Below, one piece after another: positions 26,137 to 37,127 of a stretch of DNA of 37,127 bases (within the stretch, counting starts at the first letter, position 1; every line of letters begins with the position of its first letter). Made by a program: the position numbers and the translations under genes. The stretch comes from Acidimicrobiales bacterium (lineage in GTDB: Bacteria; Actinomycetota; Acidimicrobiia; Acidimicrobiales; Iamiaceae). Under the pieces are notes generated by a model. That model worked only from the letters and a program-made list of their open reading frames with translations. It had not been told where the DNA came from and ran no database searches. The DNA lies in the NCBI GenBank assembly GCA_020439505.1, contig JAGQSO010000115.1, positions 1 through 37,127 on the forward strand. Reading direction: 5' to 3'.

Positions 26137-26748
26137 ATGGGACTGTTCAGCCGCAATCGCACCTCGGCCCTGGAGTCGGTGGCCAACGCTCCGGTGGGGG
26201 CTTTGGTCACCGTCGGCGATCTACAGACCCGGATCGCAGGAACGCTGGTGTTCGAGAACTCGGGGGACCGTTGGGTCGAGCAGTGCCTGACCACCGGCGA
26301 CGGCCATCAGATCTGGGTGTCGATCGAGAACTTCGACACCACCATCGCGACGCGCTGGGAGGTCGCGGATCCCGGCGCCGTGGTCGGCGGGCCCGACGAC
26401 AAGCGCTGCACCTACCAGGGGACCACCTACAAGCGGTCCGAGACCGGAACCGCCTCGTTCGTCTCCAAGGGAGAGACCGGCTGTGACCCCAGCGGTTCGG
26501 TGGACTTCGTCGACTTCCAAGCCGACGACGGCCGGCGTCTCGGCTTCGAGCGCTTCGGCGAGGTCGGGGCACGTCGCCGCTCGATCGCGGTCTCAGGAAA
26601 CTGCCCGAACTGCGGTGCCGGACTAGCCGTAGACCCCCACGGACGCTGTCAGCACTGCGGTGCTGCCGCCACCGTCGATGACGGTCAATGGGGCGAATGG
26701 GAGGTGCGAATCGGCACCGACGTGACCAACTCGGTAAGCGTCGACTGA
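26137..26748 (+). CDS. DUF4178-domain protein with zinc-ribbon-like motif
   Basis: 203 aa. Residues about 20-150 match the DUF4178 beta-rich pattern (V-G-D-L-Q-T-R-I-A-G-T, Y-K-R-S-E-T-G-T-A-S-F). Residues 156-174 carry C-P-N-C-G and C-Q-H-C-G, a likely zinc-binding pair, and a beta-hairpin W-G-E-W-E-V follows. DUF4178 has no known activity. ATG 26137 has GGAGAG upstream and follows the channel stop by 2 bp, so the two are one operon. It is convergent with atpC. Confidence 0.8.
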   Translation: MGLFSRNRTSALESVANAPVGALVTVGDLQTRIAGTLVFENSGDRWVEQCLTTGDGHQIWVSIENFDTTIATRWEVADPGAVVGGPDDKRCTYQGTTYKRSETGTASFVSKGETGCDPSGSVDFVDFQADDGRRLGFERFGEVGARRRSIAVSGNCPNCGAGLAVDPHGRCQHCGAAATVDDGQWGEWEVRIGTDVTNSVSVD

Positions 26749-26778
26749 CCTGCGGTCCTGGCCGATTGGTCCAGTTCT

Positions 26779-26811
26779 CCCCGCCGCGAGCGCCGTCGGA
26801 CCGGGGCGGGG
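26779..26811. terminator. Hairpin between convergent DUF4178 and atpC genes
   Basis: CCCCGCC (26779-26785) pairs with GGCGGGG (26805-26811) around a 19 nt loop. A second small hairpin, AGGCG/CGCCT (26813-26828), reaches the atpC stop. It could stop transcription from both sides, but there is no T-run. Confidence 0.4.
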
Positions 26812-26826
26812 CAGGCGCTAAGACGC

Positions 26827-27228
26827 CTACTCGGGTACGACGCCAGCGATCTCCAGGCGGACCTCGGCCCGGCGCAGGGCCACGACCGCCTCGGCGTCGC
26901 CGGGGTTGTCGGCCAGCGCCTTTTTGGCCGCGGCGCGTGACTCGGTGGCCCGTTCGACGTCGATCTGGCTGGTCGATTCGGCCACGTCGGAGAGCAGGGA
27001 GACCCGGTCCTCGAAGATCTCGACGAATCCACCGTGCACGGCGAAGTACAGGTCGTCACCCTGGTCGGGGCGGACCGTGACCTTGCAGACCTCCAGGGCC
27101 CCCACGAAGGGAGAGTGGCCGGTGAGGAAGCTGATGTCGCCACCCTCCACCGTGCGGGCGGTGACCATCTCGGCCTCACCCGTCCACAAGATGCGCTCGG
27201 GCGACACCACCTGGACCTGAAGGGTCAC
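26827..27228 (-). CDS. atpC: ATP synthase F1 subunit epsilon
   Basis: 133 aa from GTG 27228. The N-terminal beta-sandwich has V-V-S-P-E-R-I-L-W, G-D-I-S-F-L-T-G-H-S-P and F-A-V-H-G-G-F-V-E-I; two C-terminal helices with A-A-K-K-A-L follow. It links the gamma subunit to the c-ring and can inhibit ATP hydrolysis. The GTG lies 1 nt after the atpD stop with GGGGGAG upstream. Last gene of the ATP synthase operon. Confidence 0.93.
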   Translation of the reverse strand: MTLQVQVVSPERILWTGEAEMVTARTVEGGDISFLTGHSPFVGALEVCKVTVRPDQGDDLYFAVHGGFVEIFEDRVSLLSDVAESTSQIDVERATESRAAAKKALADNPGDAEAVVALRRAEVRLEIAGVVPE

Positions 27229-27229
27229 G

Positions 27230-29685
<2,456 letters not shown>

Positions 29686-29693
29686 CGGTGCTC

Positions 29694-31226
29694 CTACTGG
29701 CCTTCGGGGTTGCCGGTACCGGCGACGAAGTCGTTGCCGAACTCGGTCAGGGCGGCCTTGAGGGCGTCCTCGTCGAGCTTGCCGGTGTCGCGGATACCGC
29801 CGAGCAGAGCGGCGTGGCGGGTACGAAGCCAGGACAGGAGGTCGGCCTCGTAGCGGCGGACGTCGGCCACCGGCACGGGATCGAGGTAGCCGTTGGTCCC
29901 GGCGTAGAGGACCACCACCTGCTCCTCTACCGGCAGGGGCGAGTTGAGACCCTGCTTGAGCAGCTCGGTCAGGCGGTAACCCCGGTCCAAGGTGGCCTGG
30001 GACACGGCGTCGAGCTCCGACCCCATGGAGGCGAAGGCCTCGAGCTCACGGAACTGGGCCAGGTCACCCTTGAGGGTGCCCACCGCGGTCTTCATGGCCT
30101 TGATCTGAGCGGCACCACCGACTCGGGACACCGACTGGCCCACGTTGATGGCGGGCCGGATACCCGACTTGAACAGGTCGTCCTCGAGGAAGACCTGGCC
30201 GTCGGTGATCGAGATCACGTTGGTGGGGATGTAGGCCGAGATGTCGCCGGCCTTGGTCTCGATGATCGGCAGGGCGGTCAGGGAGCCGGCACCGTTCTCG
30301 TCGCTGAGCTTGGCGGCCCGCTCCAGCAGACGGCTGTGCAGGTAGAAGACGTCACCGGGGTAGGCCTCACGCCCCGGGGGACGACGCAGCAGCAGCGACA
30401 CGGCGCGGTAGGCCTCGGCCTGCTTGGACAGGTCGTCGTACACCACCAGGCCGTGCTCGCCGTTCTCCATCCAGTGCTGGCCGAAGGCGCAGCCGGTGTA
30501 GGGGGCGAGGTACTTGTAGGGGGCGGGGTCCGAGGCGGGAGACACGACCACGACCGTGTACTCCATGGCGCCACGGGCCTCGAGGGTGGCCACGGTCTGG
30601 GCGACCGAGGAGGCCTTCTGACCGATGGCCACGTAGACGCACTTAACGCCCAGGCCCTTCTGGTTCAAGATGGTGTCGATGGCCACCGCCGTCTTGCCGG
30701 TCTTGCGGTCACCGATGATCAGCTCGCGCTGACCCCGTCCGATCGGCGTCATGGCGTCGATGGCCTTGATGCCGGTCTGGAGCGGCTCGTGCACGGGCTT
30801 GCGGCCCATGATGCCGGGGGCCTGGACCTCCATGCGCCGGGTGCCGACGTTGACCAGGGGGCCCTTGCCGTCGACCGGCTCACCCAGGGTGTTGACCACC
30901 CGGCCGAGCAGCCCGTCGCCGCAGGGGACCGAGAGGATCTCGCCGGTGGCCCGGACGACCTGACCCTCCTCGATGTTGCCGACCTCGCCGAGAACCACGG
31001 CGCCGATCGACTCCTCGTCGAGGTTGAGGGCCAGACCGATCGTTCCGTCGGCGAACTCGAGCATCTCGTTCACCGCGCAGTCGGGGAGGCCCCCGATGGT
31101 GGCGATGCCGTCGCCTACCTCGAGCACCCGGCCAACCTGGGCGGCGGATACGTCGGGCTTGAACCCTTCCAGGTTCTTGCGGAGGGCGGCGGTGATGTCT
31201 TCGGTGTTGATGGTGAGCTCGGCCAT
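29694..31226 (-). CDS. atpA: ATP synthase F1 subunit alpha
   Basis: 510 aa. P-loop G-D-R-K-T-G-K-T, the conserved [21 protein letters not shown] and [10 protein letters not shown], which carries the arginine finger, are all present. It binds nucleotide without catalysing and alternates with beta. ATG 31226 has AGGAGA about 9 nt upstream. Confidence 0.98.
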   Translation of the reverse strand: MAELTINTEDITAALRKNLEGFKPDVSAAQVGRVLEVGDGIATIGGLPDCAVNEMLEFADGTIGLALNLDEESIGAVVLGEVGNIEEGQVVRATGEILSVPCGDGLLGRVVNTLGEPVDGKGPLVNVGTRRMEVQAPGIMGRKPVHEPLQTGIKAIDAMTPIGRGQRELIIGDRKTGKTAVAIDTILNQKGLGVKCVYVAIGQKASSVAQTVATLEARGAMEYTVVVVSPASDPAPYKYLAPYTGCAFGQHWMENGEHGLVVYDDLSKQAEAYRAVSLLLRRPPGREAYPGDVFYLHSRLLERAAKLSDENGAGSLTALPIIETKAGDISAYIPTNVISITDGQVFLEDDLFKSGIRPAINVGQSVSRVGGAAQIKAMKTAVGTLKGDLAQFRELEAFASMGSELDAVSQATLDRGYRLTELLKQGLNSPLPVEEQVVVLYAGTNGYLDPVPVADVRRYEADLLSWLRTRHAALLGGIRDTGKLDEDALKAALTEFGNDFVAGTGNPEGQ

Positions 31227-31261
31227 GTGCCGTTTCTCCTGAGCCTTGGTGGCGAGTGGAT

Positions 31262-31789
31262 TCAGAGGGCGTTGCGGAGCTGGTCGAGGCGTCGGCGGAT
31301 CGAACCGTCGATGACGGTGTCTCCGACCTGGGCCACCACGCCGCCCTTGAGGGACGGATCGACGATGACCTTGACCTCGACCTGCTTGCCCGTGGCCCGG
31401 CCGAGTGCTTCGGCGAGGCGGGACTTCTGGTCGTCGGTGAGGGCGATGGCCGAACGGACCTCGGCCACCTCCTTGTTGGCTTCGGCGGCCGACATGGCCA
31501 CCATCTGGTCGACGATGGCCGGCAGGTCACGGACCCGGCCGGTACCTACCACCATCGAGACCAGGCTGGTGGTCACGGGCAGGGCCTTGCCGCCGAGGAG
31601 GTCGACAACGATCTGCTGGCGGACGGCCACCGGGATGTGAGGGTCGGCGAGCTTGTCTCGCAGCTCGTCGTTACCCTTCACGACCTGGGCCACCCGGAAC
31701 AGCTCGTCCTCGACCTCGCTGATGGGGCCTTCGGACCGAGCGACCGCGAAGAGGGCCTCGGCGTACGCCGTGGTGCGGTCGTCGGTCAT
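31262..31789 (-). CDS. atpH: ATP synthase subunit delta (OSCP)
   Basis: 175 aa, OSCP family, with an N-terminal helical part (Y-A-E-A-L-F-A-V-A) and the C-terminal segment [12 protein letters not shown] and R-R-R-L-D-Q-L. It joins F1 to the b stalk. Its ATG shares a base with the atpF stop (TGATG). Unlike mycobacteria, where a b subunit is fused to delta, the two are separate here. Confidence 0.94.
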   Translation of the reverse strand: MTDDRTTAYAEALFAVARSEGPISEVEDELFRVAQVVKGNDELRDKLADPHIPVAVRQQIVVDLLGGKALPVTTSLVSMVVGTGRVRDLPAIVDQMVAMSAAEANKEVAEVRSAIALTDDQKSRLAEALGRATGKQVEVKVIVDPSLKGGVVAQVGDTVIDGSIRRRLDQLRNAL

Positions 31790-32517
31790 CAGCTCGAAGC
31801 CCCCACCTGGTTGATGTAGGACTCGATCAGCGCCACGTTGGTGTCGCGGTCGAGGTTGCGCTCCACCACCTGCTCGGCGGCGCCGATGGCCAGGGCGGCC
31901 ACCTCGCCACGCAGGTCGGCGATGGCCTGCACCTTGGCCGACTCGATGTCGGCGGCGGCACGGGCCCGCATCTCGGCGATGTCGCTCTCGGTGCGAGCGG
32001 CGAGGTCACGCTTCATCTCGTCGGCCGTCTGACGGGCTTCCTCGATGATGCGGACCGACTCGTTGCGAGCGTCAGCGAGCTGGGCCTGGTACTGGGCGAG
32101 GATGTCGCTGGCCTCGGTGCGCTGGGCCTCCGCCGACTCGAGGTCGTTGCGGATGCGGTCGGCGCGGGCGTCGAGCGAGGTGCGCATGGCCGGCAGGGCG
32201 AACTTCCACATGCCGATCATGACCACCACGAAGCCGAACGAGCCCCAGAAGATCTCGTGGGTCTCGGGCAGCAGCGGGTTGGGAGCCTTCTGGCAATCGA
32301 CGTCGATGGAGTTGGCGGCCTCCATCTCCTGCACGCAGGCGTGCACGGCGTGGGAGACCTCCTTCTCACCTCCCTCGACCTCCTCGGCAGGAACCGAGAT
32401 GGCGGTGGGACCTTCCTCGTGGCCGCCTTCCTCCTGGGCGCTGGCCCCACGGGCGAACCCGAGGAGACCCAGGAGAACGACCGCGGTGACTGCCATGAGC
32501 AGACGGAATCGTCTCAT
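31789..32517 (-). CDS. atpF: ATP synthase Fo subunit b with long N-terminal extension
   Basis: 242 aa, against about 160-185 in most bacteria. The normal b subunit begins near residue 88: membrane anchor F-W-G-S-F-G-F-V-V-V-M-I-G-M-W, then a long charged coiled coil with A-D-R-I-R, R-T-E-A-S-D-I-L and A-I-A-D-L-R-G-E-V-A. Ahead of it are a signal-peptide-like hydrophobic start (residues 8-27, ending in A-S-A), an acidic stretch (E-E-G-G-H-E-E-G) and two cysteines in A-C-V-Q-E and V-D-C-Q-K. If the first segment is cleaved or stays in the membrane, about 60 residues would face the outside. ATG 32517 is the only start that gives continuous hydrophobic context; no internal start near residue 85 has a ribosome binding site. 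Confidence 0.93.
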   Translation of the reverse strand: MRRFRLLMAVTAVVLLGLLGFARGASAQEEGGHEEGPTAISVPAEEVEGGEKEVSHAVHACVQEMEAANSIDVDCQKAPNPLLPETHEIFWGSFGFVVVMIGMWKFALPAMRTSLDARADRIRNDLESAEAQRTEASDILAQYQAQLADARNESVRIIEEARQTADEMKRDLAARTESDIAEMRARAAADIESAKVQAIADLRGEVAALAIGAAEQVVERNLDRDTNVALIESYINQVGASS

Positions 32518-32546
32518 CAGATGTGTCCTTTCGGCCGGAGCCTGGA

Positions 32547-32783
<237 letters not shown>

Positions 32784-32842
32784 CTAGCCCTTTCGTGGTT
32801 TGGGTCTGGGTTTGCTTGGTCTCTGGATGAGAACGGGGTTGC

Positions 32843-33604
32843 TCAGTGATCGGCGTGGATCGACAGTCCGATGTACACGGACAGGAGCAGGGTGAACACG
32901 TAAGCCTGGAGGAACGACACCAGGATCTCGAACGCCGTGAAGAAGATCATGGCGAAGGCCGGGAGCGGCAGGAAGATGGCGTACCACTTGGCGGTGAACA
33001 GTCCGGCCGACAGGGTGGCGAAGGTGACCAGCAGCATGTGGCCGGCCAACAGGTTGGCGAAGAGACGCACCATCAGGGAGAAGGGGCGAACCAGGAAGGT
33101 CGACACGAACTCGATGGGGGTAATCAACAGGTAGAGGACGACCGGCAGGCCGGGCGGGAACAGCGACGACTTGATGTAGCCGAGCGGTCCCTGGGCCTTG
33201 ATACCTGCACCGACGTAGCAGAAGAAGGCGAACACGGCCAGCATCATCGGCACGGCGATCTGGGCCGATGCCGGCATCTGGAACACCGGGATTATCTCGA
33301 AGATGTTGGTGAAGAAGATGAAGAAGAACGTGGCCATCAGCACCGGGGTCCAGCCCAGGTGGTGGTCACCGATGTTCTCCTTGACGATCTGGTCCTCGAT
33401 GAACTCCACCGAAATCTCGGCGATGCTCTGGGCTCGACCGGGAACGAGCTGCTTCTTGTTGCCGAGGATGAAGACCAGGTAGGTCATCACCGTGGCCAAC
33501 ATGCAGATCAGAGCGACCTTGTTGAAGGCGTAGAAGGTGCCCTCGCCGAACATGGCGGGCCAGCGGACTACGTGGGAGAGCGGTGGGAACTCGAGAGCCA
33601 GCAC
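32843..33604 (-). CDS. atpB: ATP synthase Fo subunit a
   Basis: 253 aa with about six membrane helices. The essential arginine is in R-P-F-S-L-M-V-R-L-F-A-N-L-L-A-G-H; P-I-E-F-V-S-T-F and A-Y-V-F-T-L-L are also conserved. It forms the proton half-channels. The GTG start follows atpI after 8 nt. A 68 bp gap leads to atpE. Confidence 0.95.
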   Translation of the reverse strand: MLALEFPPLSHVVRWPAMFGEGTFYAFNKVALICMLATVMTYLVFILGNKKQLVPGRAQSIAEISVEFIEDQIVKENIGDHHLGWTPVLMATFFFIFFTNIFEIIPVFQMPASAQIAVPMMLAVFAFFCYVGAGIKAQGPLGYIKSSLFPPGLPVVLYLLITPIEFVSTFLVRPFSLMVRLFANLLAGHMLLVTFATLSAGLFTAKWYAIFLPLPAFAMIFFTAFEILVSFLQAYVFTLLLSVYIGLSIHADH

Positions 33605-33612
33605 GGGGTGGT

Positions 33613-34062
33613 CTACTCCTCAGAACCGGGCTTGAGGCCGGGGAAGGCCAGTGAGGCGGAAACGAAACGGGCCTCCCAGAACAGGAGGCCCAGGTGGGCG
33701 ACGATGAGCGTTGCACCGAGCGGCCAGGCGGCCACCCAGTCCATGTTGCGCACCGCCATTACGGCGCCGACGATGGCGCCCAGGCGTACCAGGAACCCGA
33801 AGAGGGTGACGCCCATCAGAAGGCTGTAGGAGGTGCGGGCGGCCCAGGCGAGCAGGGCGGCCGACACCCAGAAGTTGGCCAGGATCAGGCCGGCGGCGAA
33901 GGCGACGGAGAGGACTCCGTCGACGCCCCAGCCCACGAACCCCAGGGCCAGGAAGATCGGAAGGGCCTTGACCCCACGGCGGATCAGGTCACCGGCCACC
34001 TCGCGCTCGACGGCGGGGCCGGTGTCGCGCAGGGTGAACGTGGAGTCCGCGGTCATGGTCAC
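33613..34062 (-). CDS. ATP synthase subunit I-like protein
   Basis: 149 aa from GTG 34062 (ATG 34056 is possible). Four hydrophobic segments follow a polar N-terminus, with G-L-I-L-A-N-F-W-V-S and G-x-x-L-V-A-H-L. Position and topology match AtpI, the small assembly or chaperone protein for the c-ring, though sequence conservation in this family is low. GTG 34062 overlaps the upstream stop (GTGA) and has GGGGGAGG 4 nt upstream. Confidence 0.75.
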   Translation of the reverse strand: MTMTADSTFTLRDTGPAVEREVAGDLIRRGVKALPIFLALGFVGWGVDGVLSVAFAAGLILANFWVSAALLAWAARTSYSLLMGVTLFGFLVRLGAIVGAVMAVRNMDWVAAWPLGATLIVAHLGLLFWEARFVSASLAFPGLKPGSEE

Positions 34063-34358
34063 GGGGCCTCCCCCGTGGTCGGCATGTTCGTGGCGGACAC
34101 CTTGGCGCGGGAGCGGTTCCACACGGCCCCGTCCTCTTCGCGCTTCATGGCGGCGTCGTAGCCGAGCCAGAGCTTGACGAACATCCCGACGAAACCGAAC
34201 ACCACCAACCCGATGGTGAACAGCGGCGAGGTACCGAGCGAACGGTCGATCAACCAGCCGATTCCGCCGAACACGACCGGAACCGCCGCGAACTCGAATC
34301 CGCGCGCCAGCGTGTCGGCGTAGCCCTTGTTCAGCTGTCGACGCGCTAGGAGGTCCAT
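34059..34358 (-). CDS. AtpZ/AtpI-family small membrane protein
   Basis: 99 aa. Two hydrophobic helices, with F-G-G-I-G-W-L-I-D-R, typical of the AtpZ/AtpI (DUF) family, and a basic/acidic C-terminal tail. Such proteins are encoded at the head of atp operons and are implicated in Fo assembly or Mg2+/Ca2+ handling. First gene of the operon, about 95 nt downstream of the promoter start. Confidence 0.82.
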   Translation of the reverse strand: MDLLARRQLNKGYADTLARGFEFAAVPVVFGGIGWLIDRSLGTSPLFTIGLVVFGFVGMFVKLWLGYDAAMKREEDGAVWNRSRAKVSATNMPTTGEAP

Positions 34359-34459
34359 GGTGGAGGCTCGCTCAGTGGGTGATGCCGGTCCGGAAGGAAT
34401 CGATTCGAGGTTCCCCGGCCGCCTGATCGACCGCTCGAGGACTTTGTGAACCAGAGCGC

Positions 34460-34488
34460 AATCTAGGGGAACGGGTGATCAACTCCAA
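34460..34488 (-). promoter_or_regulatory. Promoter of the ATP synthase operon
   Basis: On the minus strand TTGGAG (34488-34483), a 17 bp spacer and TAGATT (34465-34460) form a good housekeeping-sigma promoter. Transcription would begin near 34453, giving a leader of about 95 nt before ATG 34358. It lies in the 178 bp gap after wecA, the only large gap in this cluster. No terminator or riboswitch was recognised in the leader. Confidence 0.65.
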
Positions 34489-34536
34489 ATCTGGCCCGGT
34501 CCAACCGTTCGATCATCTTCCCCAGACCCCGACCGG

Positions 34537-35694
34537 TCAACGAGCGGGCGACTCGGGGATCTCACCATCGGTGTCCGAATCGACCCGTGACGCCGCCCGG
34601 GCACCCGGATGGAAGAAGGTGTAGAGCACCAGACCAGCGAGCAGAACCGCTACGGGAACCCAAACGTCACCCTCACCCGTGTACACCGGGATCAGGACGA
34701 ACACCGCGAGCAGTCCGGTCCAGAGCCACAAGATGACGACGCTTCTCCGGTGTCCGTGCCCAAGGCCCATCAGGCGGTGATGGAGGTGCTCCTTGTCGGC
34801 GTCGGCCAGGCCCGAGCGGTTCCTGGCCCGTCTGGCGATGGCGAAGGCGGTATCGACGATGGGGACCCCCATCACGAAGAACGGGATGAACAGCGGAGCG
34901 AAGAAGAAGTACACCTGACCGGAGAAGGTCTGGCTGGTCTGGCCGCCGACCAGCATCGTGGCCGCCGCCATCAGGCCTCCCAGCATCAAGGCCCCACCGT
35001 CGCCCATGAAGATCCGGGCGGGATGGAAGTTCCACGGCAGAAACCCCAGACAGACCCCGGCGACGATCACCGACACCAGCGGACTGGGGTTGTCGACGGA
35101 GATGATCTCTACCCCCACCGTCGCCAACTTGTGCCCATACAGGAAGAACGAGCCCGCGGCGATGGCGATGATCCCCGCCGCCAACCCGTCGAGACCGTCG
35201 ATGAGGTTCACTGCGTTGGCCATGCCCAGGACCCACAACACGCTGATCAGCGGGGCAAGGTCCGGACCGAGCACGAAGAGCGTGTCGAAGACGGGAACCC
35301 TGAAGTACAAGAGGCTGACCCCGAGGGCGTACATCACCGATCCGGCCAGCACCACCCCTGCGGTCTTGGCCGGCGCCGACACGTCACGGACGTCGTCGAG
35401 GGTCCCCACGCCGCACAGCACCACCGCCCCGAGGGCCACGCCTAGGGGCACGCTGGCGGTCTCGAACACCGGGGCGAACCCCGTCATGGTCCAGGCGACG
35501 CCGAAGGCCACCAGGAACCCGACCAGCATCGCCACACCCCCCAGGTAGGCCACCGGACGCGAATGAACGGCCCGGTCCGTCACCGGCGCCATGATCGACA
35601 ATCGCTGGGCGACCGCCCGACACAGCGGGGTGACTGCTGCGGTGGTCGCCAACGCCACCGCGAACACCACCACGTAGGCGGAGGTGGGGGGCAC
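34537..35694 (-). CDS. WecA/TagO-type undecaprenyl-phosphate sugar-1-phosphate transferase
   Basis: 385 aa with about ten membrane helices. Polyprenyl-phosphate transferase motifs: G-T-L-D-D-V near residue 100, N-A-V-N-L-I-D-G-L-D-G-L-A-A-G near residue 165, N-F-H-P-A-R-I-F-M-G-D-G-G-A near residue 220 and H-L-H-H-R-L near residue 300. It attaches a GlcNAc-phosphate-type sugar to undecaprenyl phosphate, starting arabinogalactan, teichoic-acid or O-antigen-like polymers. It is more like WecA than MraY. The GTG start has GAGG upstream and follows glyA by 6 bp. The place just before atp is also that of the rfe/wecA gene in mycobacteria. Confidence 0.9.
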   Translation of the reverse strand: MPPTSAYVVVFAVALATTAAVTPLCRAVAQRLSIMAPVTDRAVHSRPVAYLGGVAMLVGFLVAFGVAWTMTGFAPVFETASVPLGVALGAVVLCGVGTLDDVRDVSAPAKTAGVVLAGSVMYALGVSLLYFRVPVFDTLFVLGPDLAPLISVLWVLGMANAVNLIDGLDGLAAGIIAIAAGSFFLYGHKLATVGVEIISVDNPSPLVSVIVAGVCLGFLPWNFHPARIFMGDGGALMLGGLMAAATMLVGGQTSQTFSGQVYFFFAPLFIPFFVMGVPIVDTAFAIARRARNRSGLADADKEHLHHRLMGLGHGHRRSVVILWLWTGLLAVFVLIPVYTGEGDVWVPVAVLLAGLVLYTFFHPGARAASRVDSDTDGEIPESPAR

Positions 35695-35700
35695 CTGACC

Positions 35701-36945
35701 TCAGGCGGGGTAGGGAGCGAACTTGGTGCAGAGCTCGGCCAACTCGGCCCGGGTGGCGTCGATGACCTTGTCGTCGTCGCGATGGGTCAGCACCCGGTGG
35801 ATCTGGAAGGCGATCTCGCGCATCTCACGGTGGCCCATTCCCTGGGTGGTCACCGCCGGGGTACCGATGCGAAGCCCCGAGGTTATGTAGGGCGGGCGGG
35901 GGTCGTCGGGAACCGTGTTCTCGTTGAGGCTGATGCCGGCTCGGTCGAGAGCCAGTCGGGCCTTCTTGCCCGACAGGTCGGCATCGAAGCTGCGTAGGTC
36001 GACCAGCATCAGGTGGTTGTCGGTGCCGCCCGACACCAGGCGCAGGCCATGGGAGGCCAGGGCCTCGGCCAGCTCGGCGGCGTTGGACACCACATTGCGG
36101 GCGTACTCGGCGAACTCCGGTTGGGCCGCCTCGCGGAAGGCCACCGCCTTGGCCGCTATCACGTGATCGAGCGGGCCTCCCTGGAGTCCGGGGAACACCG
36201 CCTTGTCGATGGCGGCGGCGTGGTCGGCCCTCGAAAGGATGCAGCCGCCGCGGGGTCCGCGCAGCGTCTTGTGGGTGGTGAAGGTGACCACGTCGGCCAC
36301 CTCGACCGGGTTGGGGTGGACGCCACCGGCGATCAGGCCGGCGATGTGGGCGGCGTCGAACATGAACAGGGCCCCGACCTCATCCGCGATGTCCCGGAAC
36401 GGCTGGGGATCGATGATCCGGGGGTAGGCGGTCGCACCGGCCACGATCAGCTTCGGTCGGTGCTCGAGGGCCAGGTCGCGGACCTGGTCGAAGTCGATGC
36501 GCTCGTCGGAGGGAGTGACGCCGTAGGACACGAAGCGGTACAGGATGCCGCTGGCGTTGACCGGCGAGCCGTGGGTGAGGTGCCCGCCCTGGTCGAGCCG
36601 GAGGCCCAGCACGGTGTCGCCGGGCTGGAGTAGCCCCAGGTACACCGCCATGTTGGCGTTGGCACCGGAGTGGGGTTGGACGTTGGCGTGCTCGGCACCG
36701 AACAGGGCCTTGACCCGGTCCCGGGCCAGCTCCTCGGCCTGGTCGACCACCTCGTTGCCGCCGTAGTAGCGCTTGCCGGGGTAGCCCTCGCTGTACTTGT
36801 TGGTGAGTACCGACCCGGTGGCCTCCATGACCGCCGGAGAGGTGAAGTTCTCCGACGCGATCAGCTGGACGGTGCGGTTCTGGCGGTCCCGTTCGGCGTC
36901 GACGATGTCGAACAGTTCGGTGTCGCGGTCGGTGGGCCAGCTCAT
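35701..36945 (-). CDS. glyA: Serine hydroxymethyltransferase
   Basis: 414 aa, full length. The PLP lysine is in [14 protein letters not shown] near residue 225; Y-P-G-K-R-Y-Y-G-G and [11 protein letters not shown] are the usual signatures. It converts serine and tetrahydrofolate to glycine and methylene-tetrahydrofolate. Its ATG overlaps the upstream gene's stop codon (ATGA), so it is coupled to rpiB and does not show a separate riboswitch. Confidence 0.97.
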   Translation of the reverse strand: MSWPTDRDTELFDIVDAERDRQNRTVQLIASENFTSPAVMEATGSVLTNKYSEGYPGKRYYGGNEVVDQAEELARDRVKALFGAEHANVQPHSGANANMAVYLGLLQPGDTVLGLRLDQGGHLTHGSPVNASGILYRFVSYGVTPSDERIDFDQVRDLALEHRPKLIVAGATAYPRIIDPQPFRDIADEVGALFMFDAAHIAGLIAGGVHPNPVEVADVVTFTTHKTLRGPRGGCILSRADHAAAIDKAVFPGLQGGPLDHVIAAKAVAFREAAQPEFAEYARNVVSNAAELAEALASHGLRLVSGGTDNHLMLVDLRSFDADLSGKKARLALDRAGISLNENTVPDDPRPPYITSGLRIGTPAVTTQGMGHREMREIAFQIHRVLTHRDDDKVIDATRAELAELCTKFAPYPA

Positions 36946-37127
36946 CGGGATGCTCCTGGGTCGGTGGCCCGGGCGGTGATCCCGGGAACGAGAGAATCGA
37001 GGTAGTTGTCCAGAGCGCCGCCGTCGAGCCCGAAGGCGGCGATCTCGGCCAGTTCGTCGACCCGGCGTTGGTGGCGACCGCCCTGGTAGGGGGTCTGGAG
37101 GAAGCAGATGACGATCTCGTCCGCCAG
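36942..37127 (-). CDS. rpiB: Ribose-5-phosphate isomerase B (partial, C-terminus only)
   Basis: 61 codons plus stop, starting outside the window. The segment [18 protein letters not shown] matches the G-G-R-H-x-R-R-V motif near the C-terminus of RpiB. The protein would interconvert ribose-5-phosphate and ribulose-5-phosphate. The extra C-terminal residues after this motif are poorly conserved. It overlaps the glyA start by ATGA. Confidence 0.8.
   Translation of the reverse strand: MADEIVICFLQTPYQGGRHQRRVDELAEIAAFGLDGGALDNYLDSLVPGITARATDPGASR

Noticed and set aside
34359..34536. Small gene or ncRNA in the gap before atpZ
   Set aside because: Only the promoter and a short leader are recognisable; no start with a ribosome binding site and no strong fold.
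36930..36960. Riboswitch upstream of glyA
   Set aside because: glyA overlaps the end of rpiB by ATGA, so there is no leader.

Overview
The window is high-GC DNA from a free-living bacterium, most likely an actinobacterium of the class Acidimicrobiia. This is an inference from the rpiB-glyA-wecA-atp gene order, the many apparently leaderless genes with a TANNNT box 6-8 nt before the start codon, the paired DUF4214 surface proteins, and the DUF2617/DUF4247/DUF350/aminopropyltransferase cluster. No rRNA, tRNA, CRISPR array, transposase or phage gene was seen, and no gene looks frameshifted.

Layout. 1-5981: cell-surface block with a partial multi-pass membrane protein, a small secreted DUF4214 protein, a GT4 glycosyltransferase and a secreted PGRP/amidase that carries the same DUF4214 module. 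6281-12246: zinc-finger rhomboid protease, trehalose synthase (treS), nitroreductase and alpha-glucan phosphorylase (glgP); treS and glgP point to an alpha-glucan/trehalose storage pathway. 12335-13889: two tandem paralogous lipoproteins. 13988-16047: enoyl-CoA hydratase, MeaB-type GTPase and NifU-like Fe-S scaffold. 16412-20288: MFS transporter with an extra soluble N-terminus, then an operon of a zinc-ribbon acidic protein, a J-domain protein and an alpha/beta hydrolase. 20855-21847: class II fructose bisphosphatase (glpX). 22139-26748: membrane-fused aminopropyltransferase, DUF350, DUF4247 lipoprotein and DUF2617, divergent from a K+ channel and a DUF4178 protein; this looks like an envelope-associated module of unknown function. 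26827-37127: a complete F1Fo ATP synthase operon (atpZ-I-B-E-F-H-A-G-D-C) with a recognisable promoter, preceded by wecA, glyA and the end of rpiB.

The most striking unexplained signal is a dispersed, non-coding, strongly structured element of 174-177 bp. It occurs five times complete and twice as a 3' half, in four intergenic regions between 6.1 and 22.1 kb, in both orientations and partly in tandem arrays with a 196-198 bp period. Each copy begins with a GTTTGC/GCAAAC-closed hairpin, continues with a 10-11 bp stem (CCGTCGAGCC/GGCTCGACGG) and a CCGCC-GAA-GGCGG hairpin, and ends with a GCCG-GTCA-CGGC hairpin. Several stem differences between copies are G-U wobbles on one strand only, which suggests an RNA structure. 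It matches no class I can name.

Other points: a conserved hairpin element follows both treS and glgP; two divergent promoters at about 4005 share bases of their -10 boxes; and the ATP synthase b subunit has a signal-peptide-like start and a cysteine-containing extension before its membrane anchor.
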